Shown: in pieces, positions 16,376 to 24,811 of the stretch
Position numbering within the stretch: the stretch's first letter is position 1
Layout: every line of letters begins with the position of its first letter
NCBI RefSeq assembly: GCF_900104175.1
Contig: NZ_FNIX01000018.1
Coordinates: forward strand, 62,001 to 126,000
Direction of reading: 5' to 3'
Source of the DNA: Lentzea jiangxiensis
GTDB lineage: Bacteria; Actinomycetota; Actinomycetes; Mycobacteriales; Pseudonocardiaceae
DNA: 64,000 bases
Translations under genes and position numbers: made by a program
Notes under the pieces: generated by a model
Databases searched by the model: none
Seen by the model: only the letters and a program-made list of their open reading frames with translations
Told to the model about the DNA's origin: nothing

Positions 16376-16404
16376 TTGACAAGTGGAGACGATCTCCATA
16401 TTTT
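16376..16404 (+). promoter_or_regulatory. Sigma-70-type promoter of the ketopantoate-reductase-like gene
   Basis: A perfect -35 TTGACA (16376-16381) is followed after 17 bases by TATTTT (16399-16404), an unusually consensus-like promoter for this genome. Transcription would start near 16411, about 40 bases before the gene. The first TetR operator fills the -35/-10 spacer. Confidence 0.75.
16384..16398. promoter_or_regulatory. TetR operator A
   Basis: TGGAGACGATCTCCA is a palindrome with 6-base arms and a 3-base spacer, located exactly between the -35 and -10 elements. Bound repressor would exclude RNA polymerase. Confidence 0.75.
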
Positions 16405-16410
16405 CGAAAG

Positions 16411-16425
16411 TGGAGACAATCTCCA
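16411..16425. promoter_or_regulatory. TetR operator B
   Basis: TGGAGACAATCTCCA repeats operator A with one change in the spacer. It is centred 27 bases downstream, at the predicted transcription start. Confidence 0.75.
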
Positions 16426-16451
16426 GTTCAATCCTATCCCACAGGGTGCAG

Positions 16452-17402
16452 ATGAAGATCCTCATGTTCGGCCGCGGCGCGATAGCGACCTTCTACGGCT
16501 GGGCCCTGCACGAGGCCGGGCACGACGTCGAGTTCTACGTCCGGCCGGGACGTGCGGCGGCCTACGGGAACTCCGTGGAGCTCGATCTGCTCGACACGCG
16601 CCGAAGCCTGCGAGGTCGCCGTGTCGTGCGGCAGTGGCCGGTGCGGCTGCGGGAGGAGCTCCCCGCGGACCACGACTTCGACCTGATCGTGCTGAGCCTT
16701 CCGCACCACCGGCTGGCGGAGGCCGCGGCGTTCCTGGCCCCGCGCGTCGGCAACGCCACCGTGCTGGTCTTCGGCAACCTCTGGTCCGATCCGCCGACGG
16801 CCGTCAGCCCGCTGCCCCTCGACCGGGTCGCCTGGGGCTTTCCCCAGGCCGGCGGCGGTTTCGGCGAGGACGGCGTGCTCCGCGGAGCGCTGCTGCCGAC
16901 CGTCTTCTTCGGCACGCTCGGCACGCCCCCGACGCCCCGCGAACAGGCCGTGCGCCAGTTGTTCGGCCGAGCCGGATTCCGGCTGCTCGAACGACCGGAC
17001 TTCACCAGCTGGCTGCGGATCCACTTCGTCTTCAACGCCGCCCTGCACTCGCAGGGGCTCAAGCACGGTTCGCTGGCCGGGCTGCTCGGCGCGAGGGACG
17101 CCCTGCGAGAGGCGCTGCTGGTCGGGCGGGAGCTGCTGCCCCTGCTCGAGGCGAGCGGCGTCGACCTGCGCAGCCACCGCGGCGGTGTGCTGCCGTTCCG
17201 GCTGCCCACCTGGCTGGTCGCGCCGTTGCTCTCCTGGGTGATCACCCACTTCCCTGCGGCGCGCGTCAACTTCGAGGCCCAGTCCGATCCCACCGCCGCC
17301 GAGCCGCGCGAGATCTGCCGCGACACCCTGGCCGAAGCCAGGCGGTGGGGTGTTCCGACACCACGACTGGAAGCGGCGGAACCGCACTTCGCCGTCCGGT
17401 GA
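16452..17402 (+). CDS. Ketopantoate reductase-like (PanE/ApbA family) NAD(P)-binding protein
   Basis: This 316-residue protein begins MKILMFGRGAIATFYGWALH, the N-terminal Rossmann motif of the PanE/ApbA family, and has the C-terminal all-helical domain of 6-phosphogluconate-dehydrogenase-type enzymes. Because it sits alone under a TetR repressor rather than with pantothenate genes, it probably acts on another 2-keto acid or is a divergent relative; the canonical Lys/Asn/Glu catalytic residues cannot be assigned safely. ATG 16452 is preferred over 16383, which lies within the operator region. Confidence 0.8.
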   Translation: MKILMFGRGAIATFYGWALHEAGHDVEFYVRPGRAAAYGNSVELDLLDTRRSLRGRRVVRQWPVRLREELPADHDFDLIVLSLPHHRLAEAAAFLAPRVGNATVLVFGNLWSDPPTAVSPLPLDRVAWGFPQAGGGFGEDGVLRGALLPTVFFGTLGTPPTPREQAVRQLFGRAGFRLLERPDFTSWLRIHFVFNAALHSQGLKHGSLAGLLGARDALREALLVGRELLPLLEASGVDLRSHRGGVLPFRLPTWLVAPLLSWVITHFPAARVNFEAQSDPTAAEPREICRDTLAEARRWGVPTPRLEAAEPHFAVR

Positions 17403-17514
17403 CCGGCTCGAGCCCGTGAACCGGCCGCGAACCCCCACGCCTCCGCTCACCGCCGAGCACCGTCCACGCGGACGTGGATCGACACCGGCAGCGCGAGGTA
17501 ACCACCGGATCCGG

Positions 17515-18321
17515 CTACCCGGCGGGGATCTCGATCGACTCGATGGCGGCCTCGGCCAGCGGGGTCGCGGTCTTCACGTAGCGGGTGGCGAGCGACTGGA
17601 ACAGCTGCTCGGCCTCGATGGCGGGCCAGTCGCCCGCCAGCAGTTCCGCGGGCAGGTGCGGGTCCTGGCGCACGAGGTCGAGCCAGTCGGCGTGCAGCAG
17701 CAACTGACGGGCCAGGTCGTCCGGGCCGGCCTCCGACGGGTCGCGCCACCTCGCCAGGAAGTCCTGGTACCGCGCGGCGATGGCGTCCGTGTCGAACGCC
17801 CGGCGCGCGAGGTCGGCCGCCTCGGTCGGTTTCGCGTGCTGGGCGGTGAAGACGGTAACGTTCTCGGCGAGGTCGAGGCTGTCGACCACCTCCGCCACGT
17901 CCCGCGTGCCCGGCGCGATCCACAGGCCGTTCTGCACCGGGCCGAACCCCGCCCACTGCAGGCGTGAGCGCAGGTCGTGCCGTTCGCCGCGCCGGCCTTC
18001 CGGCAGGGAGAAGCCGACCAGGGTCCAGGTGCCGTCCCAGTCCCGGTTCACCGCGCCCTTCTGCCAGATGCGGCGCTCGCCGTCGCGCAGGACGTCGGTC
18101 GCGCGCGGCGTGAGTCCGAAGTAGACCTTGCGACCGTTGCGGTGCTTGGTGAGCAGGCCGCGGGAGGTCATGCGGGTCAGCGTCGAGCGGACCGCCTCCT
18201 CCGAGACGTCCACGCGCCCGAACACGTCGATCACGCTGCCCGAGTAGACCGCGATGCCGCGGTCGAACACGTACAGGCCCAGGAAGTTGAGCATCAAGGA
18301 CTGGGGCGTCACAGCGCTCAC
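17515..18321 (-). CDS. PaaX-family transcriptional regulator
   Basis: This 268-residue protein has the PaaX three-part form: an N-terminal winged HTH (SLMLNFLGLYVFDRG, then VRSTLTRMTSRGLL, about residues 8-60), a central Cas2-like/ferredoxin-like domain beginning WDGTWTLVGFSLPE, and a C-terminal helical part. PaaX proteins repress aromatic or acyl-CoA catabolic operons and respond to acyl-CoA effectors such as phenylacetyl-CoA. It diverges from the catabolic operon at 18404 with 82 bases between. That operon encodes an acyl-CoA synthetase, so control by the CoA-ester product is a reasonable inference. Confidence 0.9.
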   Translation of the reverse strand: MSAVTPQSLMLNFLGLYVFDRGIAVYSGSVIDVFGRVDVSEEAVRSTLTRMTSRGLLTKHRNGRKVYFGLTPRATDVLRDGERRIWQKGAVNRDWDGTWTLVGFSLPEGRRGERHDLRSRLQWAGFGPVQNGLWIAPGTRDVAEVVDSLDLAENVTVFTAQHAKPTEAADLARRAFDTDAIAARYQDFLARWRDPSEAGPDDLARQLLLHADWLDLVRQDPHLPAELLAGDWPAIEAEQLFQSLATRYVKTATPLAEAAIESIEIPAG

Positions 18322-18403
18322 GATACATGTTGGGCAGCATCTAGACGAGCGTCATCAATGTGCCCTACTTTGGGTCGGGTTCCCCACGGAGAGGACTCGC
18401 CTG

Positions 18404-19282
18404 ATGGTGCTGTCGGGAAAGGTCGCGATCGTCACCGGCGCGGGCCGCGGGCTCGGCCGGGCGTACGCGGAAGCGTTGGCGCGCAACGGGGCCAAGGTCG
18501 TGGTCAACGACGTCGACGACATCGCGCACGAGGTCGCGGCGAGCATCGGCGGGGCCGCGGTGGTCGCGCCGGTCGGGCCGGCCGAGACCGCCGACCGGCT
18601 CGTCGCGACCGCCGTCGAGGAGTTCGGGCGGCTCGACGTGCTGGTCGCCAACGCGGGCGTGCTGCGCGACCGCGTGCTGTGGAAGATGACCGACGACGAC
18701 TTCGACACCGTCGTCGACGTGCACCTGCGCGGCACGTTCACCTGTGCCCGCGCCGCCGCCGTGCGGATGCGGGAGCAGGGCACCGGCGGCAGTCTCGTGC
18801 TGGTCTCCTCCCCCGCCGGGCAGCGCGGCAACTTCGGGCAGACCAACTACTCCGCCGCCAAGGCCGGGATCGCCGCGATGGCACGGACCTGGGCGCTGGA
18901 GCTGGCCCGCTCCGACATCGCCGTCAACGCCGTCGTCCCGGTGGCCGCCACGGAGATGACGCGGACGATCCCCGCGTTCGCGCCGCTGATCGAGGAGTCG
19001 GAACGGACGGGCGCGCCGCTGCCGGACTGGGTGCGCCGCGACGAGGGTCTCGGCACCGTCGAGGACGCCGCCGAGCTGATCGTCTACCTCGCCTCGGACG
19101 TGGCCAGGGGCGTGACGGGACAGGCGATCGGCATCGGGGGCGACCGGCTCGCGCTGTGGTCGCACCCCGCCGAGAAGCACGTCGAGTTCGCCACCGGCGG
19201 CTGGACGGCGGCCGCGATCGCCGAGCGGTTCGGCGAGTTCGAGCCCGAGACGTACGGCATCCCGCTGCCGGTGGCACCGTGA
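18404..19282 (+). CDS. Short-chain dehydrogenase, first gene of a catabolic operon
   Basis: This 292-residue classical SDR has TGAGRGLG (NAD(P) binding, residues 12-19), NAG, the catalytic Ser in LVSSPAG and YSAAK. A 40-residue C-terminal extension (HPAEKHVEFATGGWTAAAIAERF) resembles that of the dehydrogenase unit of peroxisomal multifunctional protein 2, so it probably oxidises a (3R)-hydroxyacyl-CoA or a cyclic alcohol. ATG 18404 follows GGAGAGGAC. Its TGA overlaps the GTG of the amidohydrolase gene, so the two are translationally coupled. Confidence 0.88.
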   Translation: MVLSGKVAIVTGAGRGLGRAYAEALARNGAKVVVNDVDDIAHEVAASIGGAAVVAPVGPAETADRLVATAVEEFGRLDVLVANAGVLRDRVLWKMTDDDFDTVVDVHLRGTFTCARAAAVRMREQGTGGSLVLVSSPAGQRGNFGQTNYSAAKAGIAAMARTWALELARSDIAVNAVVPVAATEMTRTIPAFAPLIEESERTGAPLPDWVRRDEGLGTVEDAAELIVYLASDVARGVTGQAIGIGGDRLALWSHPAEKHVEFATGGWTAAAIAERFGEFEPETYGIPLPVAP

Positions 19283-20169
19283 ACGCGCCCGGGATGGACG
19301 TCGGCGAACTCGTCGCCATCGACGTCCACACCCACGCCGAGATCTCCCGCGACGGCCACAGCTCGCTCAGCCCCGACCTGCTGGAGGCGTCGGCGAAGTA
19401 CTTCAAGGCCGCGCACCGCCAGCCGACGATCGCCGAGACCGCTCAGCTCTACCGGGAGCGGAAGATGGCCGCGGTGATCTTCACCGTCGACGCAGAGCAC
19501 GCCACCGGACATCCGCGCATCTCCAACGAGGAGGTGGCCGCGTCCTGCGCCGAGCACGCCGACGTGCTGATCCCGTTCGCGAGCGTGGATCCGTGGAAGG
19601 GCCGCGCCGCCGTCCGGGAGGCGCGGCGGCTCGTGGAGGAGCACGGGGTGCGGGGCTTCAAGTTCCACCCCAGCCTGCAGGACTTCTCGCCGGACGACCG
19701 GATGGCCTACCCGCTCTACGAGGTGATCGAGGAGCTGGGTGTGCCCGCGCTCTTCCACAGCGGGCAGACCGGCATCGGCGCCGGCGTGCCCGGCGGCGGG
19801 GGCATCAGGCTCAAGCACTCCAACCCGATGCTCGTCGACGACGTCGCCGTCGACTTCCCGCACCTGCGGATCGTGCTCGCACATCCGTCGTTCCCGTGGC
19901 AGGACGAGGCACTCGCCGTGGCGACGCACAAGCCGTTCGTCCACATAGACCTCTCGGGCTGGTCGCCGAAGTACTTCCCGCCGCAGCTCGTGCGGTACGC
20001 GAACACGTTGCTGCAGGACAAGGTCCTCTTCGGCTCCGACCACCCGGTGATCACGCCGGACCGCTGGCTCGCGGACTTCGCGAAGCTGGACATCTCCGAC
20101 GAGGTCCGGCCCAAGATCCTCAAGCACAACGCCGCCCGTCTGCTCGGACTGGTCAAGGAGGACTCATGA
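19279..20169 (+). CDS. Amidohydrolase 2 family protein (ACMSD-like decarboxylase/hydratase)
   Basis: This 296-residue TIM-barrel metalloenzyme has the metal site HTH in IDVHTHAE, then GFKFHPSLQ, a conserved His in LAHPSFPW and the late Asp in GSDHP. This arrangement is of the amidohydrolase_2 group, which includes ACMSD, gamma-resorcylate decarboxylase and oxalomesaconate hydratase; these act on C-C or C-O bonds of carboxylic acids. GTG 19279 overlaps the SDR stop (GTGA); ATG 19294 is an alternative start. Its partners suggest a ring or side-chain step in breakdown of a carboxylic acid activated as a CoA ester. Confidence 0.85.
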   Translation: MNAPGMDVGELVAIDVHTHAEISRDGHSSLSPDLLEASAKYFKAAHRQPTIAETAQLYRERKMAAVIFTVDAEHATGHPRISNEEVAASCAEHADVLIPFASVDPWKGRAAVREARRLVEEHGVRGFKFHPSLQDFSPDDRMAYPLYEVIEELGVPALFHSGQTGIGAGVPGGGGIRLKHSNPMLVDDVAVDFPHLRIVLAHPSFPWQDEALAVATHKPFVHIDLSGWSPKYFPPQLVRYANTLLQDKVLFGSDHPVITPDRWLADFAKLDISDEVRPKILKHNAARLLGLVKEDS

Positions 20170-20627
20170 GCACCACCGTCGTGCACGGCCTCGAAGAGCT
20201 CAAAGCGCTGGCGGGCCGCGGCCTCGGCCACACCGACTGGCTGCAGGTCGACCAGAGCCGCGTCGACACGTTCGCCGCCGCGACCGACGACCACCAGTGG
20301 ATCCACGTCGACCCGGAACGCGCCGCCGCCGGGCCGTTCGGCGGCACCATCGCGCACGGTTACCTGACGCTCGCGCTGCTCATCCCGCTGATGGGCGAGC
20401 TGCTCGAGGTCACGGGCGTGCGGATGAGCCTCAACTACGGCTTGGAGAAGGTCCGGTTCCCCGCCCCGGTGCCGGTCGGCTCCAAGATCCGCCTGCTCGG
20501 GCGCGTGGAGTCCGTCGAGGACGTGCCGGGCGACGGGGTGCAGCTCACCGTCGACTTCACCGTCGAGATCGAGGACTCCGAGAAGCCCGCCTGCGTCGCA
20601 CGTGCCGTCTACCGCCACTACGCATGA
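20166..20627 (+). CDS. MaoC-like (R)-specific enoyl-CoA hydratase
   Basis: This 153-residue hot-dog fold protein has the hydratase-2 signature spread over DDHQWIHVDPERA and GPFGGTIAHGYLTL, with the catalytic Asp and His in place. It adds water to 2-enoyl-CoA to give the (R)-3-hydroxyacyl-CoA, which would feed the SDR encoded first in the operon. The ATG overlaps the amidohydrolase stop (ATGA). It is followed after 9 bases by the transporter gene. Confidence 0.9.
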   Translation: MSTTVVHGLEELKALAGRGLGHTDWLQVDQSRVDTFAAATDDHQWIHVDPERAAAGPFGGTIAHGYLTLALLIPLMGELLEVTGVRMSLNYGLEKVRFPAPVPVGSKIRLLGRVESVEDVPGDGVQLTVDFTVEIEDSEKPACVARAVYRHYA

Positions 20628-20636
20628 GGTGAAGCC

Positions 20637-21953
20637 ATGGCGACAACAACGCAGTTACGCCGTGCCGTTACGTCGAGCTTCCTCGGCAGCGTGATCGAGT
20701 ACTACGACTTCCTGCTCTACGCCACCGCCTCCGCGATCGTCTTCAACAAGGTCTTCTTCTCCTCGCTGGACCCGCTGGTCGGCACGATCGCGAGCTTCGG
20801 CACGTTCGCCACCGGCTACCTCGCCCGCCCGCTCGGCGGTGTCCTCTTCGGACATTACGGCGACCTGCTGGGGCGCAAGAAGATGCTCGTGCTCACGATG
20901 TCCCTGATGGGTGTCGCGAGCTTCCTGATCGGCCTGCTGCCCACCTACGCGCAGGTCGGCTGGCTCGCACCGGCCGGGCTGGTGCTGCTGCGGGTCCTGC
21001 AGGGCATCTCCGTCGGCGGCGAGTGGGGTGGCGCGGTCCTCATGTCCGCCGAGCACGCCACGTCCCGGCGCGGCCTGTGGGCGAGCTTCACCAACGCCGG
21101 CGCGCCGTGCGGCATGGTGCTCTCCACGGCCGCGCTCACCGGAACCGCCGCCCTGGTGGGGGAACAGGCGTTCCTCGAGTGGGGCTGGCGGGTGCCGTTC
21201 CTGCTCAGCCTGGTGCTGCTGGGCATCGGCCTGTTCGTGCGGATGAAGGTCGAGGAGACGCCGGTCTTCAAGGCCGGGCGCGGGCGGAGCTCCCTGCCGC
21301 TGGCCGACGTGCTGCGCAACCACCCGCGCCTGCTGCTGCTCGGCGTCGGCGTCGGGCTCGCCGCCTTCGTCGCGCAGTCCACGCTCACGACCTTCGTGCT
21401 CGCGTACGGCGTCCAGGCGGGCAACAGCAGACAGGTCATTCTCAACGCGCTGACGCTGTCGTCCGCGCTGGCGGTGATCGGCATCATCGGCTGGTCGGCG
21501 GCGTCCGACCGGTTCGGGCGCAGGCCCGTGGTGCTGGCCGGCGCCGTGCTCATGGCGGTGTTCGGGTTCGCGCTGTTCCCGTTGGTGGACAACGGGTACG
21601 TGGTGATCGCGCTGGTGCTCGGCCAGGCCGTGGTCCACCCGATGATGTACGGCCCGCTCGCCGCGCTCTACAGCGAGCTGTTCAGCACCGGCAGCCGCTA
21701 CACCGGGGCGTCGCTCGGCTACCAGCTCGCGGGCCTCGGCGCCGGGCTCGCCCCGCTGCTGTTCGCGCAGGTGCAGAAGTCCGCCGGCACGGGTGCCATC
21801 CCGTACATCCTGGCGGCGTTCTGCCTGCTCACGGTCGTGTGCACGCTGACGCTGCACGAGACGAGCCGGACCAGCCTGACAGGAGACGGGAATGCGGAAC
21901 GCGGGACTGGGCAGCTGGCCACACCGCCGGGCGCGCATGGCGCCGAAGCGTGA
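20637..21953 (+). CDS. MFS metabolite:proton symporter (MHS family)
   Basis: This 438-residue carrier has about 12 helices and the MHS/ShiA-ProP-type start SVIEYYDFLLYATAS, the loop 2-3 motif FGHYGDLLGRKK and the mid-protein SVGGEWGGAVLMSAEH. MHS carriers import carboxylic acids such as shikimate, citrate or aromatic acids, so it probably brings in the pathway substrate. A hydrophilic tail of about 25 residues overlaps the next gene by 62 bases, which implies coupled translation or a shorter real C-terminus. Confidence 0.92.
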   Translation: MATTTQLRRAVTSSFLGSVIEYYDFLLYATASAIVFNKVFFSSLDPLVGTIASFGTFATGYLARPLGGVLFGHYGDLLGRKKMLVLTMSLMGVASFLIGLLPTYAQVGWLAPAGLVLLRVLQGISVGGEWGGAVLMSAEHATSRRGLWASFTNAGAPCGMVLSTAALTGTAALVGEQAFLEWGWRVPFLLSLVLLGIGLFVRMKVEETPVFKAGRGRSSLPLADVLRNHPRLLLLGVGVGLAAFVAQSTLTTFVLAYGVQAGNSRQVILNALTLSSALAVIGIIGWSAASDRFGRRPVVLAGAVLMAVFGFALFPLVDNGYVVIALVLGQAVVHPMMYGPLAALYSELFSTGSRYTGASLGYQLAGLGAGLAPLLFAQVQKSAGTGAIPYILAAFCLLTVVCTLTLHETSRTSLTGDGNAERGTGQLATPPGAHGAEA

Positions 21954-23328
21954 GGCGTTCACCTACGACGGATCCTCGACCACGTACGGCGAGCTGGCCG
22001 TCCGCACGACTCGACTCGCGTGGCGGTTGAGGGAGCTCGGCGTGCGCCACGGTGACCGGGTCGCATACCTCGGCCCGAACCACCCGTCGTTCGCCGAGAC
22101 CCTGTTCGCCACCCACCAGCTGGGCGCGGTCTTCGTGCCGCTGAACTTCCGCCTCACCCCGGCGGAGATCAACTACCAGCTGGCGGACAGCGGGGCCCAC
22201 GTCCTGGTCCACGCGGCGAGCCACGCCACCGGACACCCGCGGGCCGTCTCGCTCGACACCTACGAGGAGTGGCTCGCCGGCGGCGCCGACGAGCCGCTGG
22301 ACGAACCCGTGTCCATCGACGAACCCGCGCTGGTCCTCTACACCTCCGGCACCACCGGCAGGCCCAAGGGCGCGGTGCTGAGCCACGCCAACCTGCTGTG
22401 GAACACCTTCAACCTGATGATCGGCGTCGACATCGCCTCCGACGAGGTCGCCCTGGTCGCGGCGCCGCTGTTCCACGTCGCCGCGCTCACCCAGACGCTG
22501 CTGCCCACGTTCGTCAAGGGCGGGCACAGCGTGATCACGCCGGGCTGGGACGTGGCGACGTGCCTCGACCTGGTCGAGGAGCACGGCGTGACGTGGATGT
22601 TCGGCGTGTCCACGATGTTCGCGGACCTGGCCGCCTCACCGCGCTGGGAGAGCGCCGACCTGTCGTCGGTGCGCGTGCTGCTCTGCGGCGGCGCGGCGGT
22701 GCCGGACGCGGTGATCCGCGCCTACCAGGACCGCGGCCTGGTGTTCTGCCAGGGCTACGGCCTCACCGAGACCGCGCCCGGTGCCACGTTCCTGGAGGCG
22801 TCGGACAGCGTGCGGCGCGCGGGATCGGCGGGCACGTGCGTGTTCTTCGGTGACGTGCGGCTCTCGGACGTCGGCGAGATCGAGGTGCAGGGCCCGAACG
22901 TCACCCCCGGCTACTGGAACGACCCGGTCGCCACCGCGGCGGCGTTCACCGAGGACGGGTGGTTCCGCACCGGCGACCTCGGGCGGTTCGACGGCGGGCA
23001 CCTCTACGTCGTCGACCGCCTGAAGGACATGTTCATCTCCGGCGGGGAGAACGTCTACCCGGCCGAGGTGGAGAACGCGATCACCTCGCACCCGGACGTG
23101 GCCGAGGTGGCCGTTGTCGGCGTGCCCGACCAGCGGTGGGGTGAGGTCGGGCGTGCGTTCGTCCGGCCTCGCGACGGCGCCGTGGTCGACGCGGCCGGGT
23201 TGCGGGACTTCCTGGCGCCGCGACTGGCGAAGTACAAGATCCCGGTGCACGTGGAGGTGGTGTCCGACCTGCCGCGCACCGGGTCCGGGAAGGTGCTCAA
23301 GCCCGCGTTGCGCCGGCTGCCCCTGTGA
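21892..23328 (+). CDS. Acyl-CoA synthetase (AMP-forming)
   Basis: This 478-residue ANL-superfamily ligase has the P-loop YTSGTTGRPKGAV (residues 146-158), YGLTETAPG, the adenosine-binding TGDLG, the hinge DRLKDMFISGGENVYPAEVE, and the C-terminal catalytic Lys in TGSGKVLKP. It activates a carboxylic acid to its CoA thioester, the entry step for the hydratase and dehydrogenase encoded upstream. Similarity of the hinge to long/medium-chain and cyclohexanecarboxylate-type ligases does not fix the substrate. The start at 21892 lies inside the transporter gene; ATG 21937 is a possible shorter start. It overlaps the convergent TetR gene by 32 bases. Confidence 0.9.
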   Translation: MRNAGLGSWPHRRARMAPKREAFTYDGSSTTYGELAVRTTRLAWRLRELGVRHGDRVAYLGPNHPSFAETLFATHQLGAVFVPLNFRLTPAEINYQLADSGAHVLVHAASHATGHPRAVSLDTYEEWLAGGADEPLDEPVSIDEPALVLYTSGTTGRPKGAVLSHANLLWNTFNLMIGVDIASDEVALVAAPLFHVAALTQTLLPTFVKGGHSVITPGWDVATCLDLVEEHGVTWMFGVSTMFADLAASPRWESADLSSVRVLLCGGAAVPDAVIRAYQDRGLVFCQGYGLTETAPGATFLEASDSVRRAGSAGTCVFFGDVRLSDVGEIEVQGPNVTPGYWNDPVATAAAFTEDGWFRTGDLGRFDGGHLYVVDRLKDMFISGGENVYPAEVENAITSHPDVAEVAVVGVPDQRWGEVGRAFVRPRDGAVVDAAGLRDFLAPRLAKYKIPVHVEVVSDLPRTGSGKVLKPALRRLPL

Positions 23329-23944
23329 CCGCCGGCGCCGTGACGGCGTGCCGGGCCAGCAGCGTCCGGACCGCCTCGTCCACCGAGGAGGCCAGCGCCT
23401 TCTCGGTGGGCGCCCAGTTCACCAGCAGCATGCGCGGCCAGAACGCGAAGTTCGAGATCATGCCGAGGAACTGGGTGGCCGCCTGCACCGGGTCCTCGAC
23501 GTTGAGGGTGCCGGCCAGCGCCTCGGCCCTGAGGTAGTCGCGCACGGCGTCGAAGAACGGCAGCTTGCCGAGCTTGAACTGGGTCTGGCCGAGCTCGGGG
23601 AAGCGCGGCGCCTCGGCGATGACGATGCGGAACAGGTCGGCCATGCCCGGACGGGTCAGCAGCGCCACGTACCGGTTGCCCAGCGCCGTCAGCCCCGTCA
23701 CCGGATCGCCGGGCTCGGGCGTGAGCGCACCCTCCTCGGTCCGCCAGTACTCGGTGACGATCGCGTCGAACAGCTCGGCCTTCGTCGGGAACTGCTTGAA
23801 CAGCGTCGCCTTCGAGACCCCGGCCGCGTCGGCGATGCGCGCGAGCGACGTCTTGTCGTAGCCCGACTCCAGGAACAGGCCGGTGGCGGCGTCGACGATC
23901 GCGGTCCGCTTCTGCTCGGCCATGCGCTCGTGGTAGGTCGGCAT
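23297..23944 (-). CDS. TetR-family repressor of the adjacent SDR gene
   Basis: This 215-residue AcrR-type regulator has its HTH at residues 14-60 (TSLARIADAAGVSKATLFKQF) and a C-terminal domain of the TetR_C type. It diverges from the SDR at 24041. Two near-identical 20-base sites in the 96-base gap, built on GGTGAGT/ACTCACC, are its probable operators. Its own 3' end overlaps the acyl-CoA synthetase gene on the other strand. Confidence 0.9.
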   Translation of the reverse strand: MPTYHERMAEQKRTAIVDAATGLFLESGYDKTSLARIADAAGVSKATLFKQFPTKAELFDAIVTEYWRTEEGALTPEPGDPVTGLTALGNRYVALLTRPGMADLFRIVIAEAPRFPELGQTQFKLGKLPFFDAVRDYLRAEALAGTLNVEDPVQAATQFLGMISNFAFWPRMLLVNWAPTEKALASSVDEAVRTLLARHAVTAPAVTGAAGATRA

Positions 23945-23962
23945 GACGCCAGTATGCCATGA

Positions 23963-23982
23963 GGTGAGTCACTTGACTCACC
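23963..23982. promoter_or_regulatory. TetR operator, perfect 20-bp palindrome
   Basis: GGTGAGTCACTTGACTCACC is a perfect palindrome with 9-base arms and a 2-base centre. It lies 18 bases upstream of the TetR start. Confidence 0.8.
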
Positions 23983-24007
23983 GTCATCGTTCCGCCTAAC
24001 GTTCCGA

Positions 24008-24027
24008 GGCGAGTCACTCAACTCACC
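24008..24027. promoter_or_regulatory. Second copy of the TetR operator
   Basis: GGCGAGTCACTCAACTCACC matches the first operator at 17 of 20 positions. It sits just upstream of the SDR Shine-Dalgarno, 45 bases (centre to centre) from the first copy, so one regulator would control both divergent genes. Confidence 0.7.
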
Positions 24028-24040
24028 AATGGAGGACGGA

Positions 24041-24811
24041 ATGGGACGCTTCGACGGCAGGACGGTGTTCGTCACCGGCGCGACGAGCGGGATGGGCGCG
24101 AGCCACGTGCGGGGCTTCCACGCCGAGGGCGCGCAGGTCGTGATCGCCGCACGGAACCTCGCGGCAGCTGCCGCTTTCGCGGAGGAACTAGGTTCGCGGG
24201 CTTTCGCCGTGCGCCTCGACGTGACGGAGGAAGAGGCCTGGGCCGAGGCCGCCCGTGCCGCGGAGGAGCGGTTCGGGCCGGTGTCGGTGCTGGTCAACAA
24301 CGCGGGCACGCAACACCCGGCAGCGCTGGTCGAGGACACCTCCCGCGAGGTCTGGGACCGGGTGCTGGCCGTGAACCTGACGGGGCAGTTCCTCGGCATC
24401 AAGCACCTCGCGCCGTCGTTGCGCCGGGCGGGCGGCGGGGCGATCGTGAACATCTCCTCGACGATGGGCAACACGGGGTCGCCGTTCTACGCGCCCTACG
24501 TCGCGAGCAAGTGGGCGTCGCGCGGACTGACCAGGACCGCGGCGCTGGAGCTCGGCCGCGACGGCATCCGGGTGAACTCGATCCACCCCGGGGTGGTGGC
24601 GACACCGCTGATCACCGAGCCGGTGGCGGACGGTCAGCCCGCGATCGGCGACGTCTACTCCCCCGCGCCGTTCGCCGTGCCGCGGCTGGGCGAGCCCGGC
24701 GAGGTCACCTCGCTGGTGCTCTACCTCGCTTCGGAGGAGGCGGCGTTCGCGACCGGGTCGGAGTTCGTGCTGGACGGCGGGCTGCTGCTCGGGCCGGCCC
24801 TAGCGGCGTAG
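24041..24811 (+). CDS. Short-chain dehydrogenase
   Basis: This 256-residue classical SDR has TGATSGMG (NAD(P) site), VNNAGTQ, the catalytic Ser in NISSTMG and Tyr/Lys in YVASKWA, plus the C-terminal LDGG. It is close to 3-alpha/20-beta-hydroxysteroid or 3-oxoacyl-ACP reductase types, so it probably acts on a steroid-like or alicyclic alcohol/ketone. ATG 24041 is chosen because GGAGGACGG is 4-12 bases upstream; ATG 24029 is in frame but has no such site. It is under the divergent TetR and converges with the SARP gene with a 12-base overlap. Confidence 0.9.
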   Translation: MGRFDGRTVFVTGATSGMGASHVRGFHAEGAQVVIAARNLAAAAAFAEELGSRAFAVRLDVTEEEAWAEAARAAEERFGPVSVLVNNAGTQHPAALVEDTSREVWDRVLAVNLTGQFLGIKHLAPSLRRAGGGAIVNISSTMGNTGSPFYAPYVASKWASRGLTRTAALELGRDGIRVNSIHPGVVATPLITEPVADGQPAIGDVYSPAPFAVPRLGEPGEVTSLVLYLASEEAAFATGSEFVLDGGLLLGPALAA

